Part shown: in pieces, positions 19,638 to 27,800 of the stretch | Layout: each line of letters begins with the position of its first letter | Numbering within the stretch: the stretch's first letter is position 1 | NCBI RefSeq assembly: GCF_947501225.1 | Contig: NZ_CANMUW010000015.1 | Coordinates: 32,246-96,245, forward strand | DNA: 64,000 bases | Source: an uncultured Shewanella sp. | Lineage (GTDB): Bacteria; Pseudomonadota; Gammaproteobacteria; Enterobacterales; Shewanellaceae | Reading direction: 5' to 3' | The notes under the pieces: generated by a model | Told to the model about the DNA's origin: nothing | Databases searched by the model: none | The model's input: the letters and a program-made list of their open reading frames with translations, nothing else | Translations under genes and position numbers: made by a program

Positions 19638-22178
19638 CTATTTCACATCTACAACCCGGCTCGCTTTACGATACTGTATCTTCCACCCTGTCCAGCGAGG
19701 TAGCTCCCACCTTTTCGGTCCCGTTTTCCGCAGGCCGCTGGCATATACCAGAGTGACCAACTTTCGCTTTGGCTGATACTCTACCGTCAGTTTCAACTCA
19801 GCCAGAGATAGCTGAGTTGGATACATGGCATCGAAAGCTTCACGTTCCCACTCAGGGATCCCCTCGAACAGTAGATCTTCCGCTTCGATTAACTCAAGAT
19901 CATCAAAGCTCTCAACTCCCAGCTCACACAACTTATCCATGAGATAAGCCTCGAGTACCAAAGGCTTATCACCCAGGGACTTCAACTCCTCCGTTTGCTC
20001 CTGCTCTCTGTGTTTCCCTAAGGCGAGCCAGATATTCCAGGCACTGATATCGCTATTGAGTCTGTTTGCTAACCCCTTAAACTGGCGCCCCAGAGCTATG
20101 CTGCGAACTATCGCCTCTATGGCCTGCTCTCCCTCGACTGCCTTCAAGCGGGAGGCTATCACCCGGCCGGCATAAACCGTTTCGACCACGACCTTATGAG
20201 AGGCCCCCTGCTCTCGGTTATCAGCTAAGCGCTCTTCACCTAATCCGGCTTCGAGTAACAGCTTTAATGGAACAGGAGCCATACAACTGGCCAGATTTAA
20301 TGTCTGCTTACTGCCTTTGCCGGCAATAGAGTGTTGATCGAAAACCACGGCCGCCAGAGCACTCTCTTTACCATTGAGATCTTTCAGCTCACTGCAGAAG
20401 CGACTGTCACGACCTATCTGCACTTCGCTGTAGCCATTACCTAAGGCATTTACCCTTTTCTCACGGCGCACAAACACTAACTCAGGCAACGCCTTTATCA
20501 CGGCAGACAACCAACGCAGCCTTAGCCCGGAATCTTTGACTCCCAAAGCTTCAGCTCCCTTCAGCCCCTCCAGTTGCAGTGCAGAGCGGATTTGATTCGA
20601 GAGAAACCTCGCCTCCTTACGGGCAGCGGGCTCAACGAGTGCGTTATCGGTCATGAATTCGGCGAGAGGTTCACGAACCAGCCTGATCAGGGTAAACGCA
20701 TCACAACCCAGCCCCTCCCACTCGCTAAGATCTCTTAATAACAACTCTGATGTGGGTAACTTAAACAGACGCTGTGGCACACTCAATGCAGCAGCCAGAT
20801 CGATCATCAAGCCCCGACACTCATCGTCGGGCATGGCACTGATTAAATGTGCAAATTGAGTATCGATAGGCAAAGGAGATAAATTTTTGCCATGGAGGGT
20901 GATCTTCCCATCTGAATCGATAGCTCCCATAGATAACAGCTTCTGTTCGGCAATGGCTAACGCCTTATCCGGAATATTATCGACGAACTTAAGCCCGGAC
21001 AGCCGATAACCACAACCGGCGGCCGCCAACATGGGCTCTACCAACTCCTCCCTTTGCAGTTCCGGCGGCGTCATCGCCTCTAAAGGTGCGCCCTTGCCCC
21101 AAAGACGAATACAGATCCCATCCTGGGTACGCCCCGCACGCCCTTTTCTCTGTTCACTGCTTGCTGCAGATATTCGAACCAGAGATAAAACCGTGCGTCC
21201 ATTACGCTGATGTGTTCTACGCTCGAGTCCGGAGTCGACAACGGCGGTGACACCGGGAACGGTAAGAGAGGTTTCGGCGACATTGGTAGAGAAGATCACT
21301 CGTTGACCAGATGACTCACTCAATATCTTCTTCTGTTCCACAGGGTTAATGCCACCATGGAGTGATAATAGCTCCACCTCACTCCCCGCCAATCCTGCAT
21401 GGCATGCCTGCAGGCAGCTCTGTATCTCTCGTTTTCCCGGCAGGAATACCAGGATGTCACCACCGGTCTCAGATAACAGCTGAGTCACCGCAGTTTTAAC
21501 CGCCTGCTCTACGCCACGAACATCCGGCAGATGGTGACTCTCCTTAGCCTGATACCTGAGTTCCACGTGGAACCTTCGACCCTGCGCATATAAACGTTTA
21601 GCGCCTACATCATCAGCTGTATCGGTAGCAAGATAGGAGGTTAGCCGTTCTCCATCTATGGTAGCCGAGGTCAATATCAGCCTTAAAGCTGAACAATCCG
21701 ACACCTTTCGCTTCAACATGGCCAGCAACAGGTCGGTATCCCAGCGGCGTTCGTGAAACTCATCGATAATCACAGTATCGAAATTTGCCAGTCCATCTTC
21801 CTGTAACCAACGCAGCGCTATACCCGGTGTGACGAAGGCTATCTGAGTATTCTCTGTCACCGTCGAGTCGAAACGTATGGCATACCCCACCGCTAAATTC
21901 GTTTGCGAACCAACATAAGAGGCAAGCGCTAAACAGGCGACCCTACGAGGCTCAACCACCAATACCCGTTTAGCGCTTCCGTTATCGGGCTCCATCTCTG
22001 CACACCAAAGCGGTAAGCGGGTAGACTTACCCGATCCCGTGTCTGACTCGACCACCAGATGGTTATCTTTAATCGCCGTCTTGAACTCATCAAAGAGCTT
22101 ATCTATGGGTAAGGAGCCAGCTGGTAATGAGTTAGTGGATATAGAGTCGATAGGCTGTGTCATCTGTTTTGCCGTCAC
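19638..22178 (-). CDS. hrpB: ATP-dependent helicase HrpB
   Basis: HrpB is a DEAH/DExH-type RNA helicase-like ATPase of unsettled cellular role. The 846-aa protein has motif I SDTGSGKSTRLPLW, motif II DEFHERRWDTDLLLAML, motif III TSATIDGERL, motif V STNVAETSLTVPGV and motif VI QRKGRAGRTQDG, followed by the HrpB-specific C-terminal domain. The frame opens at a GTG (22178) and an ATG follows at 22163; neither has a strong ribosome-binding site. A GTTCCACGTGGAAC palindrome of parS type is embedded at 21560-21573. The sulfotransferase-like gene ends eight bases upstream, so both are probably co-transcribed. Confidence 0.93.
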   Translation of the reverse strand: MTAKQMTQPIDSISTNSLPAGSLPIDKLFDEFKTAIKDNHLVVESDTGSGKSTRLPLWCAEMEPDNGSAKRVLVVEPRRVACLALASYVGSQTNLAVGYAIRFDSTVTENTQIAFVTPGIALRWLQEDGLANFDTVIIDEFHERRWDTDLLLAMLKRKVSDCSALRLILTSATIDGERLTSYLATDTADDVGAKRLYAQGRRFHVELRYQAKESHHLPDVRGVEQAVKTAVTQLLSETGGDILVFLPGKREIQSCLQACHAGLAGSEVELLSLHGGINPVEQKKILSESSGQRVIFSTNVAETSLTVPGVTAVVDSGLERRTHQRNGRTVLSLVRISAASSEQRKGRAGRTQDGICIRLWGKGAPLEAMTPPELQREELVEPMLAAAGCGYRLSGLKFVDNIPDKALAIAEQKLLSMGAIDSDGKITLHGKNLSPLPIDTQFAHLISAMPDDECRGLMIDLAAALSVPQRLFKLPTSELLLRDLSEWEGLGCDAFTLIRLVREPLAEFMTDNALVEPAARKEARFLSNQIRSALQLEGLKGAEALGVKDSGLRLRWLSAVIKALPELVFVRREKRVNALGNGYSEVQIGRDSRFCSELKDLNGKESALAAVVFDQHSIAGKGSKQTLNLASCMAPVPLKLLLEAGLGEERLADNREQGASHKVVVETVYAGRVIASRLKAVEGEQAIEAIVRSIALGRQFKGLANRLNSDISAWNIWLALGKHREQEQTEELKSLGDKPLVLEAYLMDKLCELGVESFDDLELIEAEDLLFEGIPEWEREAFDAMYPTQLSLAELKLTVEYQPKRKLVTLVYASGLRKTGPKRWELPRWTGWKIQYRKASRVVDVK
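21560..21573. other. parS-like palindrome inside hrpB
   Basis: GTTCCACGTGGAAC is a perfect 14-bp palindrome identical to the core of the parS form known from Pseudomonas-type chromosomes. It encodes part of RFHVELR in hrpB and lies 13 kb from parA. Confidence 0.7.
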
Positions 22179-22186
22179 TTATGTGA

Positions 22187-22939
22187 TTAGGAGTTAGGTA
22201 ATTTATAACTGAAGTATTTGCGGTTCTCGGAGCCCGCAGCATTAGCGCTGATCTTATTGGGATGTTTATATTCATCCCAACTGGCCACATTTCTGCCCCT
22301 GTTCAGATGCGGAAAGCTCAGATGTGGAAAGTTCAGGTGCGAAATATCCGAGTCACAGGTGTCTGGGTCGCACTCTAAGAAGTTAAGCAACTCAGCTAAG
22401 CTTCCCGGTTCACTGATATCGATACTCAAAAGATCGTCTCGGTCTCTGAAGTAATCTAAAACCTGTTCTTTATGAGCAAGATAACACTTAATAAGATGCT
22501 CACTATCCATGACATCATCCACCCTGTTGACCCCAAAGCTGCAATTAAAACTACGCTTCATAATCGCGTTAAACCGCCCGGTCTTATCATCGAGATGCAC
22601 CAACATGCGACTCAATAACATCTGCATCGATGGCACCCAGGTGTCGAGTGCACGATCCAGATAGACAAACTTAGCGCCGGGAAACAGCTTATCCAGCTGC
22701 CTGTAATCGCTGAAACAGGGGGCATCGGATATTACATCCGCCAACTCGAATGAATGCTTGGTAAAGGCTTGATGCGCCACCCTGTATCCCTGTTCAAGCA
22801 GGGCCACACTCACACTGGTCGTCCCGGTACGAGGCAGGCCTATGATGAAGATCTTGGTCGCTCCACCTTCTTCAGGTAAAAGTCTGTTTTTGGCGTTAAT
22901 TTTAGTTGACGAGTTTGATGCCACCGGGATTGATGTCAT
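22187..22939 (-). CDS. Sulfotransferase family protein
   Basis: The 250-aa product has the PAPS-binding P-loop of sulfotransferases (KIFIIGLPRTGTTSVSVALLEQG split as KIFIIGLPRTGTTS and VSVALLEQG, around residues 29-50) and a downstream FPGAKFVYLDRALDTWVPSM block that resembles the second nucleotide-binding segment. It has no signal peptide or membrane helix, so it should act in the cytoplasm on an unknown acceptor. The C-terminal part contains a short repeat-like run (LNFPHLSFPHLN). It ends eight bases before hrpB. Confidence 0.75.
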   Translation of the reverse strand: MTSIPVASNSSTKINAKNRLLPEEGGATKIFIIGLPRTGTTSVSVALLEQGYRVAHQAFTKHSFELADVISDAPCFSDYRQLDKLFPGAKFVYLDRALDTWVPSMQMLLSRMLVHLDDKTGRFNAIMKRSFNCSFGVNRVDDVMDSEHLIKCYLAHKEQVLDYFRDRDDLLSIDISEPGSLAELLNFLECDPDTCDSDISHLNFPHLSFPHLNRGRNVASWDEYKHPNKISANAAGSENRKYFSYKLPNS

Positions 22940-23003
22940 AGGAAAAATATTCAGGAGTCAATATGGCCGCAGTATAAGCCAATAGCGGGTGCAGGTTAAC
23001 AAA

Positions 23004-23438
23004 TTACCGTGGATAGAAAGGTGCAATGTGTAAACCCGTCAGGTATTGAGTCAGGGCAGCAGGCTCTTCGGTCTCGAACAGGGTGAAGCTATGCTCATCA
23101 TGGTAAATTTCGGGTTCATAGGGTGATCCCAGATTAGTCGCGGTCACGATAGAGTAGCGACTCGCCCTGCTATTCTCCCGCTCTTCACTGTTTGGGTAAT
23201 CGACCCAGAGCACCAGGTATTCCTCAAAGCTATTATGCTCAGGCTCCACATCCTCAGCATCACCACCTAAACCAGAGCTTGGTAAACCAGAGCTAGCATG
23301 CCCCAAACCAGAGTTAAGCTTGAACATAAAGCTCGGGCAGGCCTCATCCTTCCAGCTCTTATCCTCCAGGTATGGAAAATCACTAAGCTGAAAACCCAGC
23401 TCAAAACCTTCACCAAACTCCTGTTTATATTGAAGCAT
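23004..23438 (-). CDS. Hypothetical protein, function unknown
   Basis: I do not recognise this protein. From the ATG at 23438 it is 144 aa, acidic and soluble-looking, with a Gly/Ser-rich linker in the middle (LNSGLGHASSGLPSSGLGG) that is encoded by a short repeated word, AAACCAGAGCT. A GTG six codons upstream (23456) is an alternative start; neither has a clear ribosome-binding site. The aromatic-rich N- and C-terminal halves look structured. It lies 65 bases upstream of the sulfotransferase-like gene on the same strand. Confidence 0.55.
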   Translation of the reverse strand: MLQYKQEFGEGFELGFQLSDFPYLEDKSWKDEACPSFMFKLNSGLGHASSGLPSSGLGGDAEDVEPEHNSFEEYLVLWVDYPNSEERENSRASRYSIVTATNLGSPYEPEIYHDEHSFTLFETEEPAALTQYLTGLHIAPFYPR

Positions 23439-23686
23439 AGAGAAATACCCAAGCACTTTTCGATACTTAATTATAGTTTAAGAAGCAATGATATCGTACT
23501 CCAGAAAGAGGCGCTAAACGTACAGGGGGCATGCTCAAAACTTCAGATAAATATCTGTTTGCATAAAAACCTTCAATAGTTCAATAACCACATGAATAGT
23601 AATAAAGATTTTTAATATCCCTCCACTACAGCAACTATGAGTAAAACCTAGAGATTTAAGTCGTAATCACCTTAATATGGCAACGT

Positions 23687-23721
23687 ATGTGACTCATAGT
23701 CCGTAGACTCATAATCAACAT
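23687..23721 (+). promoter_or_regulatory. C-box operator of a restriction-type controller protein
   Basis: GACTCATAGTC (23691-23701), a CGTA spacer and GACTCATAATC (23706-23716) form two tandem palindromic half-operators flanked by ATGT and AACAT. From memory this matches about 28 of 35 bases of the C.Esp1396I left/right operator used in structural work. It lies 37 bases before the controller gene, as expected for autoregulation of a C-R promoter. Confidence 0.85.
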
Positions 23722-23758
23722 ACAAAGATGATCTTGAAAAACATTCAAAGGATTCTTC

Positions 23759-23986
23759 ATGGATGATCAATTGCTGGCAGCATTCGGTGCTCATATAAAA
23801 AAGTTACGTTTATCTAACTCTCTATCTCAAGAGCAGCTTGCTCTAAGAGCTGATATAGATAGAACTTATATCAGTGGAATTGAACGAGGAAAGAGAAACG
23901 TTAGTGTCATCAATTTATTCAAAATTGCGGATGCATTGAATATTCCAGCATCAACACTTTTAGATTTTAAAGCTGATAATAAATGA
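23759..23986 (+). CDS. Controller (C) protein, XRE-type helix-turn-helix
   Basis: The 75-aa protein is almost entirely one XRE helix-turn-helix domain: FGAHIKKLRLSNSLSQEQLA then RADIDRTYISGIERGKRN. This size and the RTYISGIERGKRN recognition-helix block are typical of the C proteins that delay and balance restriction-enzyme expression in type II R-M systems. An AAAGGATT ribosome-binding site precedes the ATG, and a C-box lies immediately upstream, so positive autoregulation is expected. Its stop overlaps the start of the next gene (ATGA at 23983-23986), so both are translationally coupled. The region is AT-rich compared with its surroundings, a sign of transfer. Confidence 0.9.
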   Translation: MDDQLLAAFGAHIKKLRLSNSLSQEQLALRADIDRTYISGIERGKRNVSVINLFKIADALNIPASTLLDFKADNK

Positions 23987-25941
23987 TGACTCAACAAGCC
24001 TTTTATTCAGCCACTTTTAAAGAGTTCTTAACTGAAGATTCATCTGCAATTTTTGGCAAAATTTCAAAACGCCATACTCAGCAATTACAGTATTTACAAA
24101 CAAAAGCATGGCTATCAGAAATAGAGTTGCTTAAAGACTTATTGTACGAGCATAACATTCTTCAAGGACACATATTTTTCGAATTTATGATCCCAAGAAT
24201 GGGGCGTAGAGCTGATGCAGTTATAATCCTAAAAGGGCTCATCTTCGTTATTGAATTTAAGATCGGCAAAGCGGATATAAATCATTGCGATATGAGACAA
24301 GCACACGGATATGCTTTGGATTTGAAGAATTTTCACAGCGCTAGTCATAATAAGTTAATTGTTCCAATACTCGTTGCAACCAAATCTAGAAGCCACTTTT
24401 CCTCAGTAAATTTTTCAGATGATGGCGTTGCTGAAACTGTATGTATAAATGAACAAGATCTGATTAAAAGAATTTATCAGATCGCAACAAAATATAATCA
24501 ATCAAACTTTAATGCCCAGCATTGGGCTGAATCTGGCTATCTACCAACACCAACAATTATTGAGGCGGCTCAAGCCCTCTATGCACACCATAAAGTCACA
24601 GATATTGCGCGTAGTGAAGCTGACTCACAGAATCTTGGACAAACAAGCCATCAATTACTGCAACTCATTCATAAAGCACGCTCAGAAAAAAGAAAGGTAA
24701 TTTGTTTTGTTACTGGTGTACCTGGTGCAGGAAAAACATTGGTAGGTTTGAATATTGCCAGCTCTCACTCGAGTCCAAAAGAAGAGGAGTATTCGGTTTT
24801 CTTAAGTGGTAATGGCCCTTTAGTTTCTGTATTGCAAGAAGCATTAGCAAAAGATAGAAATATTCGTACCAATGAAGGCTTAGGAAAGTGTAGGAGACAC
24901 ACAGAACAATTCATTCAAAATGTTCATAAATTTAGAGATGATTCACTTAAAGGTAATAAACCACCTGAGCAGGTGGCAATTTTTGACGAAGCACAACGAG
25001 CCTGGAATGCTGAACAAACAAGTAAATTCATGCAAACCAAGCGCAATCAAGTTGGGTTTAATAAGTCAGAGCCTGAATACCTTATTGAAGTAATGGATCG
25101 TCACGAAGACTGGGCGGTTATTGTGGCTCTTATAGGTGGAGGGCAAGAAATTAACACTGGGGAAATAGGCTTATCTGGTTGGCTAAAAGCTTTAGAAAGT
25201 AAGTTCTCTCACTGGGATACGTATTACTCAACAGATTTACTAAACGGGGAATACGTTTCTTCCGGATTAGACTCTAAAAAATTATCCAATGCTAACCTCA
25301 TGCCTTGTCTTCATCTAGCAACATCCATGCGTTCATTCAGAGCAGAAAAGCTATCTAGCTACATCCATCATCTAATAGAAGGGAACAGTGAGTTAGCGAA
25401 GCGATTGTATGAAACCTTTAAACACCTATACCCTATAAAAATAACAAGAAATTTAGAAGACGCAAAAAGATGGATAAAACTCAAATCTAGAGCAAATGAA
25501 AGCAAAGGAATGTTAGCCTCCTCCAACGGTATTCGTTTAAAAGCAGAAGGCATATTTGTAAAGAACAAGATTGAACCTAAAGATTGGTTCTTAGGAGCTC
25601 CTGAAGATATTCGCTCTTCACACTTTTTAGAAGATGTAGCAACTGAATTTGACATCCAAGGATTAGAAATAGATTGGGGATTAATTGCTTGGGATGCTGA
25701 TTACCGATTTGGTGCTGATAAATTTGAGCACTGGAGGTTTAGAGGAACAAAATGGGAACAGCGGAAAAAAACCGAAAACCAAAGGTACCTAGAGAATGCT
25801 TACCGTGTATTAATGACACGCTCCCGGCAAGGCATGATCATTTTTGTCCCCAAAGGTAATGATGATGATACAACTAGAAAAGTTGAATTTTACGATAACA
25901 CTTATGAATATTTGAAAAGATGCGGCATTGAAACAATTTAA
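23983..25941 (+). CDS. PD-(D/E)XK nuclease fused to an SF1-like helicase (DUF2075 type)
   Basis: The 652-aa protein has two visible parts. Residues 60-120 hold a PD-(D/E)XK nuclease core: D78 in RRADAVIIL, E91-x-K93 in VIEFKIG and Q106 in RQAHGYALDL. Residues about 238-620 form a superfamily-1 helicase/DUF2075 domain: Walker A GVPGAGKT (245-252), Walker B IFDEAQ (333-338), ALIGGGQE (382-389), motif V QGLEID (559-564) and motif VI RVLMTRSRQG (608-617). It overlaps the C-protein gene by four bases and takes the place normally held by the restriction enzyme, but no methyltransferase is nearby. A defence role against phage or plasmids is inferred, not shown. Confidence 0.85.
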   Translation: MMTQQAFYSATFKEFLTEDSSAIFGKISKRHTQQLQYLQTKAWLSEIELLKDLLYEHNILQGHIFFEFMIPRMGRRADAVIILKGLIFVIEFKIGKADINHCDMRQAHGYALDLKNFHSASHNKLIVPILVATKSRSHFSSVNFSDDGVAETVCINEQDLIKRIYQIATKYNQSNFNAQHWAESGYLPTPTIIEAAQALYAHHKVTDIARSEADSQNLGQTSHQLLQLIHKARSEKRKVICFVTGVPGAGKTLVGLNIASSHSSPKEEEYSVFLSGNGPLVSVLQEALAKDRNIRTNEGLGKCRRHTEQFIQNVHKFRDDSLKGNKPPEQVAIFDEAQRAWNAEQTSKFMQTKRNQVGFNKSEPEYLIEVMDRHEDWAVIVALIGGGQEINTGEIGLSGWLKALESKFSHWDTYYSTDLLNGEYVSSGLDSKKLSNANLMPCLHLATSMRSFRAEKLSSYIHHLIEGNSELAKRLYETFKHLYPIKITRNLEDAKRWIKLKSRANESKGMLASSNGIRLKAEGIFVKNKIEPKDWFLGAPEDIRSSHFLEDVATEFDIQGLEIDWGLIAWDADYRFGADKFEHWRFRGTKWEQRKKTENQRYLENAYRVLMTRSRQGMIIFVPKGNDDDTTRKVEFYDNTYEYLKRCGIETI

Positions 25942-25987
25942 TAGATAGTTCTAAAATCGAAGAAACAATCTGCTTTTTAGATAAAAG

Positions 25988-26077
25988 GTGTAGGTAGGCA
26001 AGAGGGTCTCGAAAACAAGGATGTTTTCGCGAAGCGCCCACGGAAGGGTCCACAGCGTCCCGAGAGCTTACCTACAC
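25988..26077. repeat. 90-bp palindromic element
   Basis: The element is bounded by a perfect 9-bp inverted repeat (GTGTAGGTA at 25988-25996, TACCTACAC at 26069-26077). Inside are a second pairing (GTCTCG with CGAGAG) and a 6-bp hairpin GAAAAC...GTTTTC. It could be a REP/MITE-like unit or a structured RNA. It starts 46 bases after the nuclease-helicase gene. Confidence 0.65.
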
Positions 26078-26193
26078 ATAAGCCTGCTGCAAGCAATTAA
26101 CATCAATGAAGCCAAGGTTCCCATAAACTAACCAAACAATACAAAAGTCCAAAGCTAAACCAAGTTACTTGCTAAGCTTGTTAACCCACAAGC

Positions 26194-26346
26194 TCAACTC
26201 TCTTTGTATTGCCAATCCGATTGCTCAACAGCGACTTCAAGCTGCACTAACTCCTGCTCTTGCTGCTCCTCTATATAGGCAGAAATATCCTGATAAGTTA
26301 ACCAGGAAGCGTAGGCGATAATGCCGTAAATCAGATAACGAAACAT
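26194..26346 (-). CDS. Small single-pass membrane protein (50 aa)
   Basis: This short frame was read directly from the sequence. It encodes a 50-aa protein with a hydrophobic N-terminal helix (MFRYLIYGIIAYASWLTY) followed by a strongly acidic, Gln/Glu-rich tail (IEEQQEQELVQLEVAVEQ) that could form a coiled coil. A GAGAG ribosome-binding site lies eight bases before the ATG. I do not recognise the family. Its only neighbours are the palindromic element and a gene-free stretch. Confidence 0.6.
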   Translation of the reverse strand: MFRYLIYGIIAYASWLTYQDISAYIEEQQEQELVQLEVAVEQSDWQYKES

Positions 26347-27116
26347 AACAAACTCTCACTACTTTAAAACTATTAATGAAGAATATAGCTCACATTAGCA
26401 ATAGATTATACTGTCAATACGTTGTCGATTTTATTGGCTTTTTTTCCTGATTTGACTGTCTTTGCAGACAGTCAAAAAATGATTAAGACGTCATTTTTTT
26501 GAACATTTTTCATACGATATGTTAAGGCGTTTTTACGCTTTTTTCATAGCGCAGTTAAGATGAAACTGCCGCCGGCCTCATGATAAGAAGTCGATGCTAA
26601 TCTCGCCCGGGCGACTAAAAAGGCTCCCTCACTACTGACTCAACTTTCACTCAGATAGCAGATTAAAAATCGAATAGTTACAGTTAATTATTACCCATAT
26701 ATAAATTTGTCCAACGGCTAAACTCACTCGCCCTCAGGAGTAGAGCTGAGTATATTGCAGATAAGTGCAAATCAAGAGCGACTCTGGGTTGCAAGCCTGA
26801 TTGAAGCCATAAAACTATTAACAAATGGCGAGTACCAACCTGAGGTTACATACAACTAAAAGTTATTAGGTGCGTAAAAAAAATTCTAAGAAAGCCGCGC
26901 AAAAGCGAGGCAAAAAAGAGGCAGTGTCAATAAAACGATCACCATTTTTGTATGCCTGGCGAATATAAATGACAGCATCACCAGCATGGTATTCAGCAGC
27001 AGATCAGGAATTGTAAACAGACCATGACACCCAATAGCGGATTTAAAACCACTATCACTTTTAAATTCTTTTTATCACTGTAAAATCCCGCCCCTTCTAT
27101 ATAAACCTGTGCATTA
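26347..27116. other. Gene-poor 770-base interval
   Basis: Visible structures are a hairpin GACTGTC TTTGCA GACAGTC around 26454-26473 followed by a second, AAAAAATGA...TCATTTTTT. The rest shows only short open frames without ribosome-binding sites, including a hydrophobic 33-codon frame on the minus strand (26886-26987) that could be a decayed membrane-protein end. Confidence 0.4.
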
Positions 27117-27761
27117 ATGATGATCGATCTCGCTATACTTCCTCTCTATTTAACCACTGTCATGGCTCTTTTGCTGATCCCAGGCCCGGATATGTTACTA
27201 ATTGCCAGCTCAAGTTTAAGTTACGGACGTAAGGTCGGTATCTTCGCCAGCTTAGGGAATGCGACATCGGGGATACTCTTAACCCTGTTGGCGGCGATGG
27301 GAGTATCGGCGCTGATAGCCATGAATCCGATGGCGCTGCAACTGCTGCGCTTGTTAGGCGGCGCCTACCTGTTGAAGATGGGATGGGATTGTATGCGAGC
27401 CGGACCGGTCGATGCACCAGAGGTCGCGCAAGATAATCACCTGGCCAAGACCCTCTATCGCCGCGCGGTATTCAGTAACCTGCTCAACCCAAAGGCTCTG
27501 CTCTTCTTTGTACTGTTTCTGCCTCAATTTGTCTCCGCCCAGCTCACGGCGACATCGGGTGAACAGATGCTGGCATTAGGGCTACTGCTTAATGTGATGG
27601 GACTAACCTTTAACCTGTTGCTGGTGGCCATGGTTGGCACTCTGGGTAAACCACTGTTGAAAAATGAGAAGTTCAGGACTAATCAGAATAAGTTTATGGG
27701 TGTCATCTTCTTTGCATTAGCTATCTGGTTATTGGCATCTCAGGTTCAAACCATGAGCTAA
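27117..27761 (+). CDS. LysE/RhtB-family amino-acid exporter
   Basis: The 214-aa inner-membrane protein shows the LysE family layout: an N-terminal helix ending in LLIPGPDMLLIASSSLSYGRKVG split as LLIPGPDMLLIASS and SLSYGRKVG, the LRLLGGAYLLKMGW block, and FSNLLNPKALLFFVLFLPQF, with five to six membrane segments. Such proteins export amino acids or their derivatives by proton antiport; the substrate cannot be inferred. Two adjacent ATG codons (27117, 27120) are possible starts. A GC-rich hairpin without a T tract (27778-27800) follows. Confidence 0.9.
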   Translation: MMIDLAILPLYLTTVMALLLIPGPDMLLIASSSLSYGRKVGIFASLGNATSGILLTLLAAMGVSALIAMNPMALQLLRLLGGAYLLKMGWDCMRAGPVDAPEVAQDNHLAKTLYRRAVFSNLLNPKALLFFVLFLPQFVSAQLTATSGEQMLALGLLLNVMGLTFNLLLVAMVGTLGKPLLKNEKFRTNQNKFMGVIFFALAIWLLASQVQTMS

Positions 27762-27800
27762 ACAGGGAAAACAAGATGCGCGGAGGTCTATCTTCCGCGC

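Noticed and set aside
26450-26500. Hairpins with A/T tracts as terminators
   Set aside because: The first hairpin has A rather than T after it on the plus strand, and no gene ends nearby, so a terminator role is unsupported.
26745-26860. Plus frame LSILQISANQERLWVASLIEAIKLL... in the gap before the exporter gene
   Set aside because: It has no ATG, GTG or well-placed TTG start; only a CTG lies near CAGGAG. Probably a remnant or chance frame.
27778-27800. GC-rich hairpin after the LysE-type gene as terminator
   Set aside because: The stem is good but no T tract follows, so it is not called.
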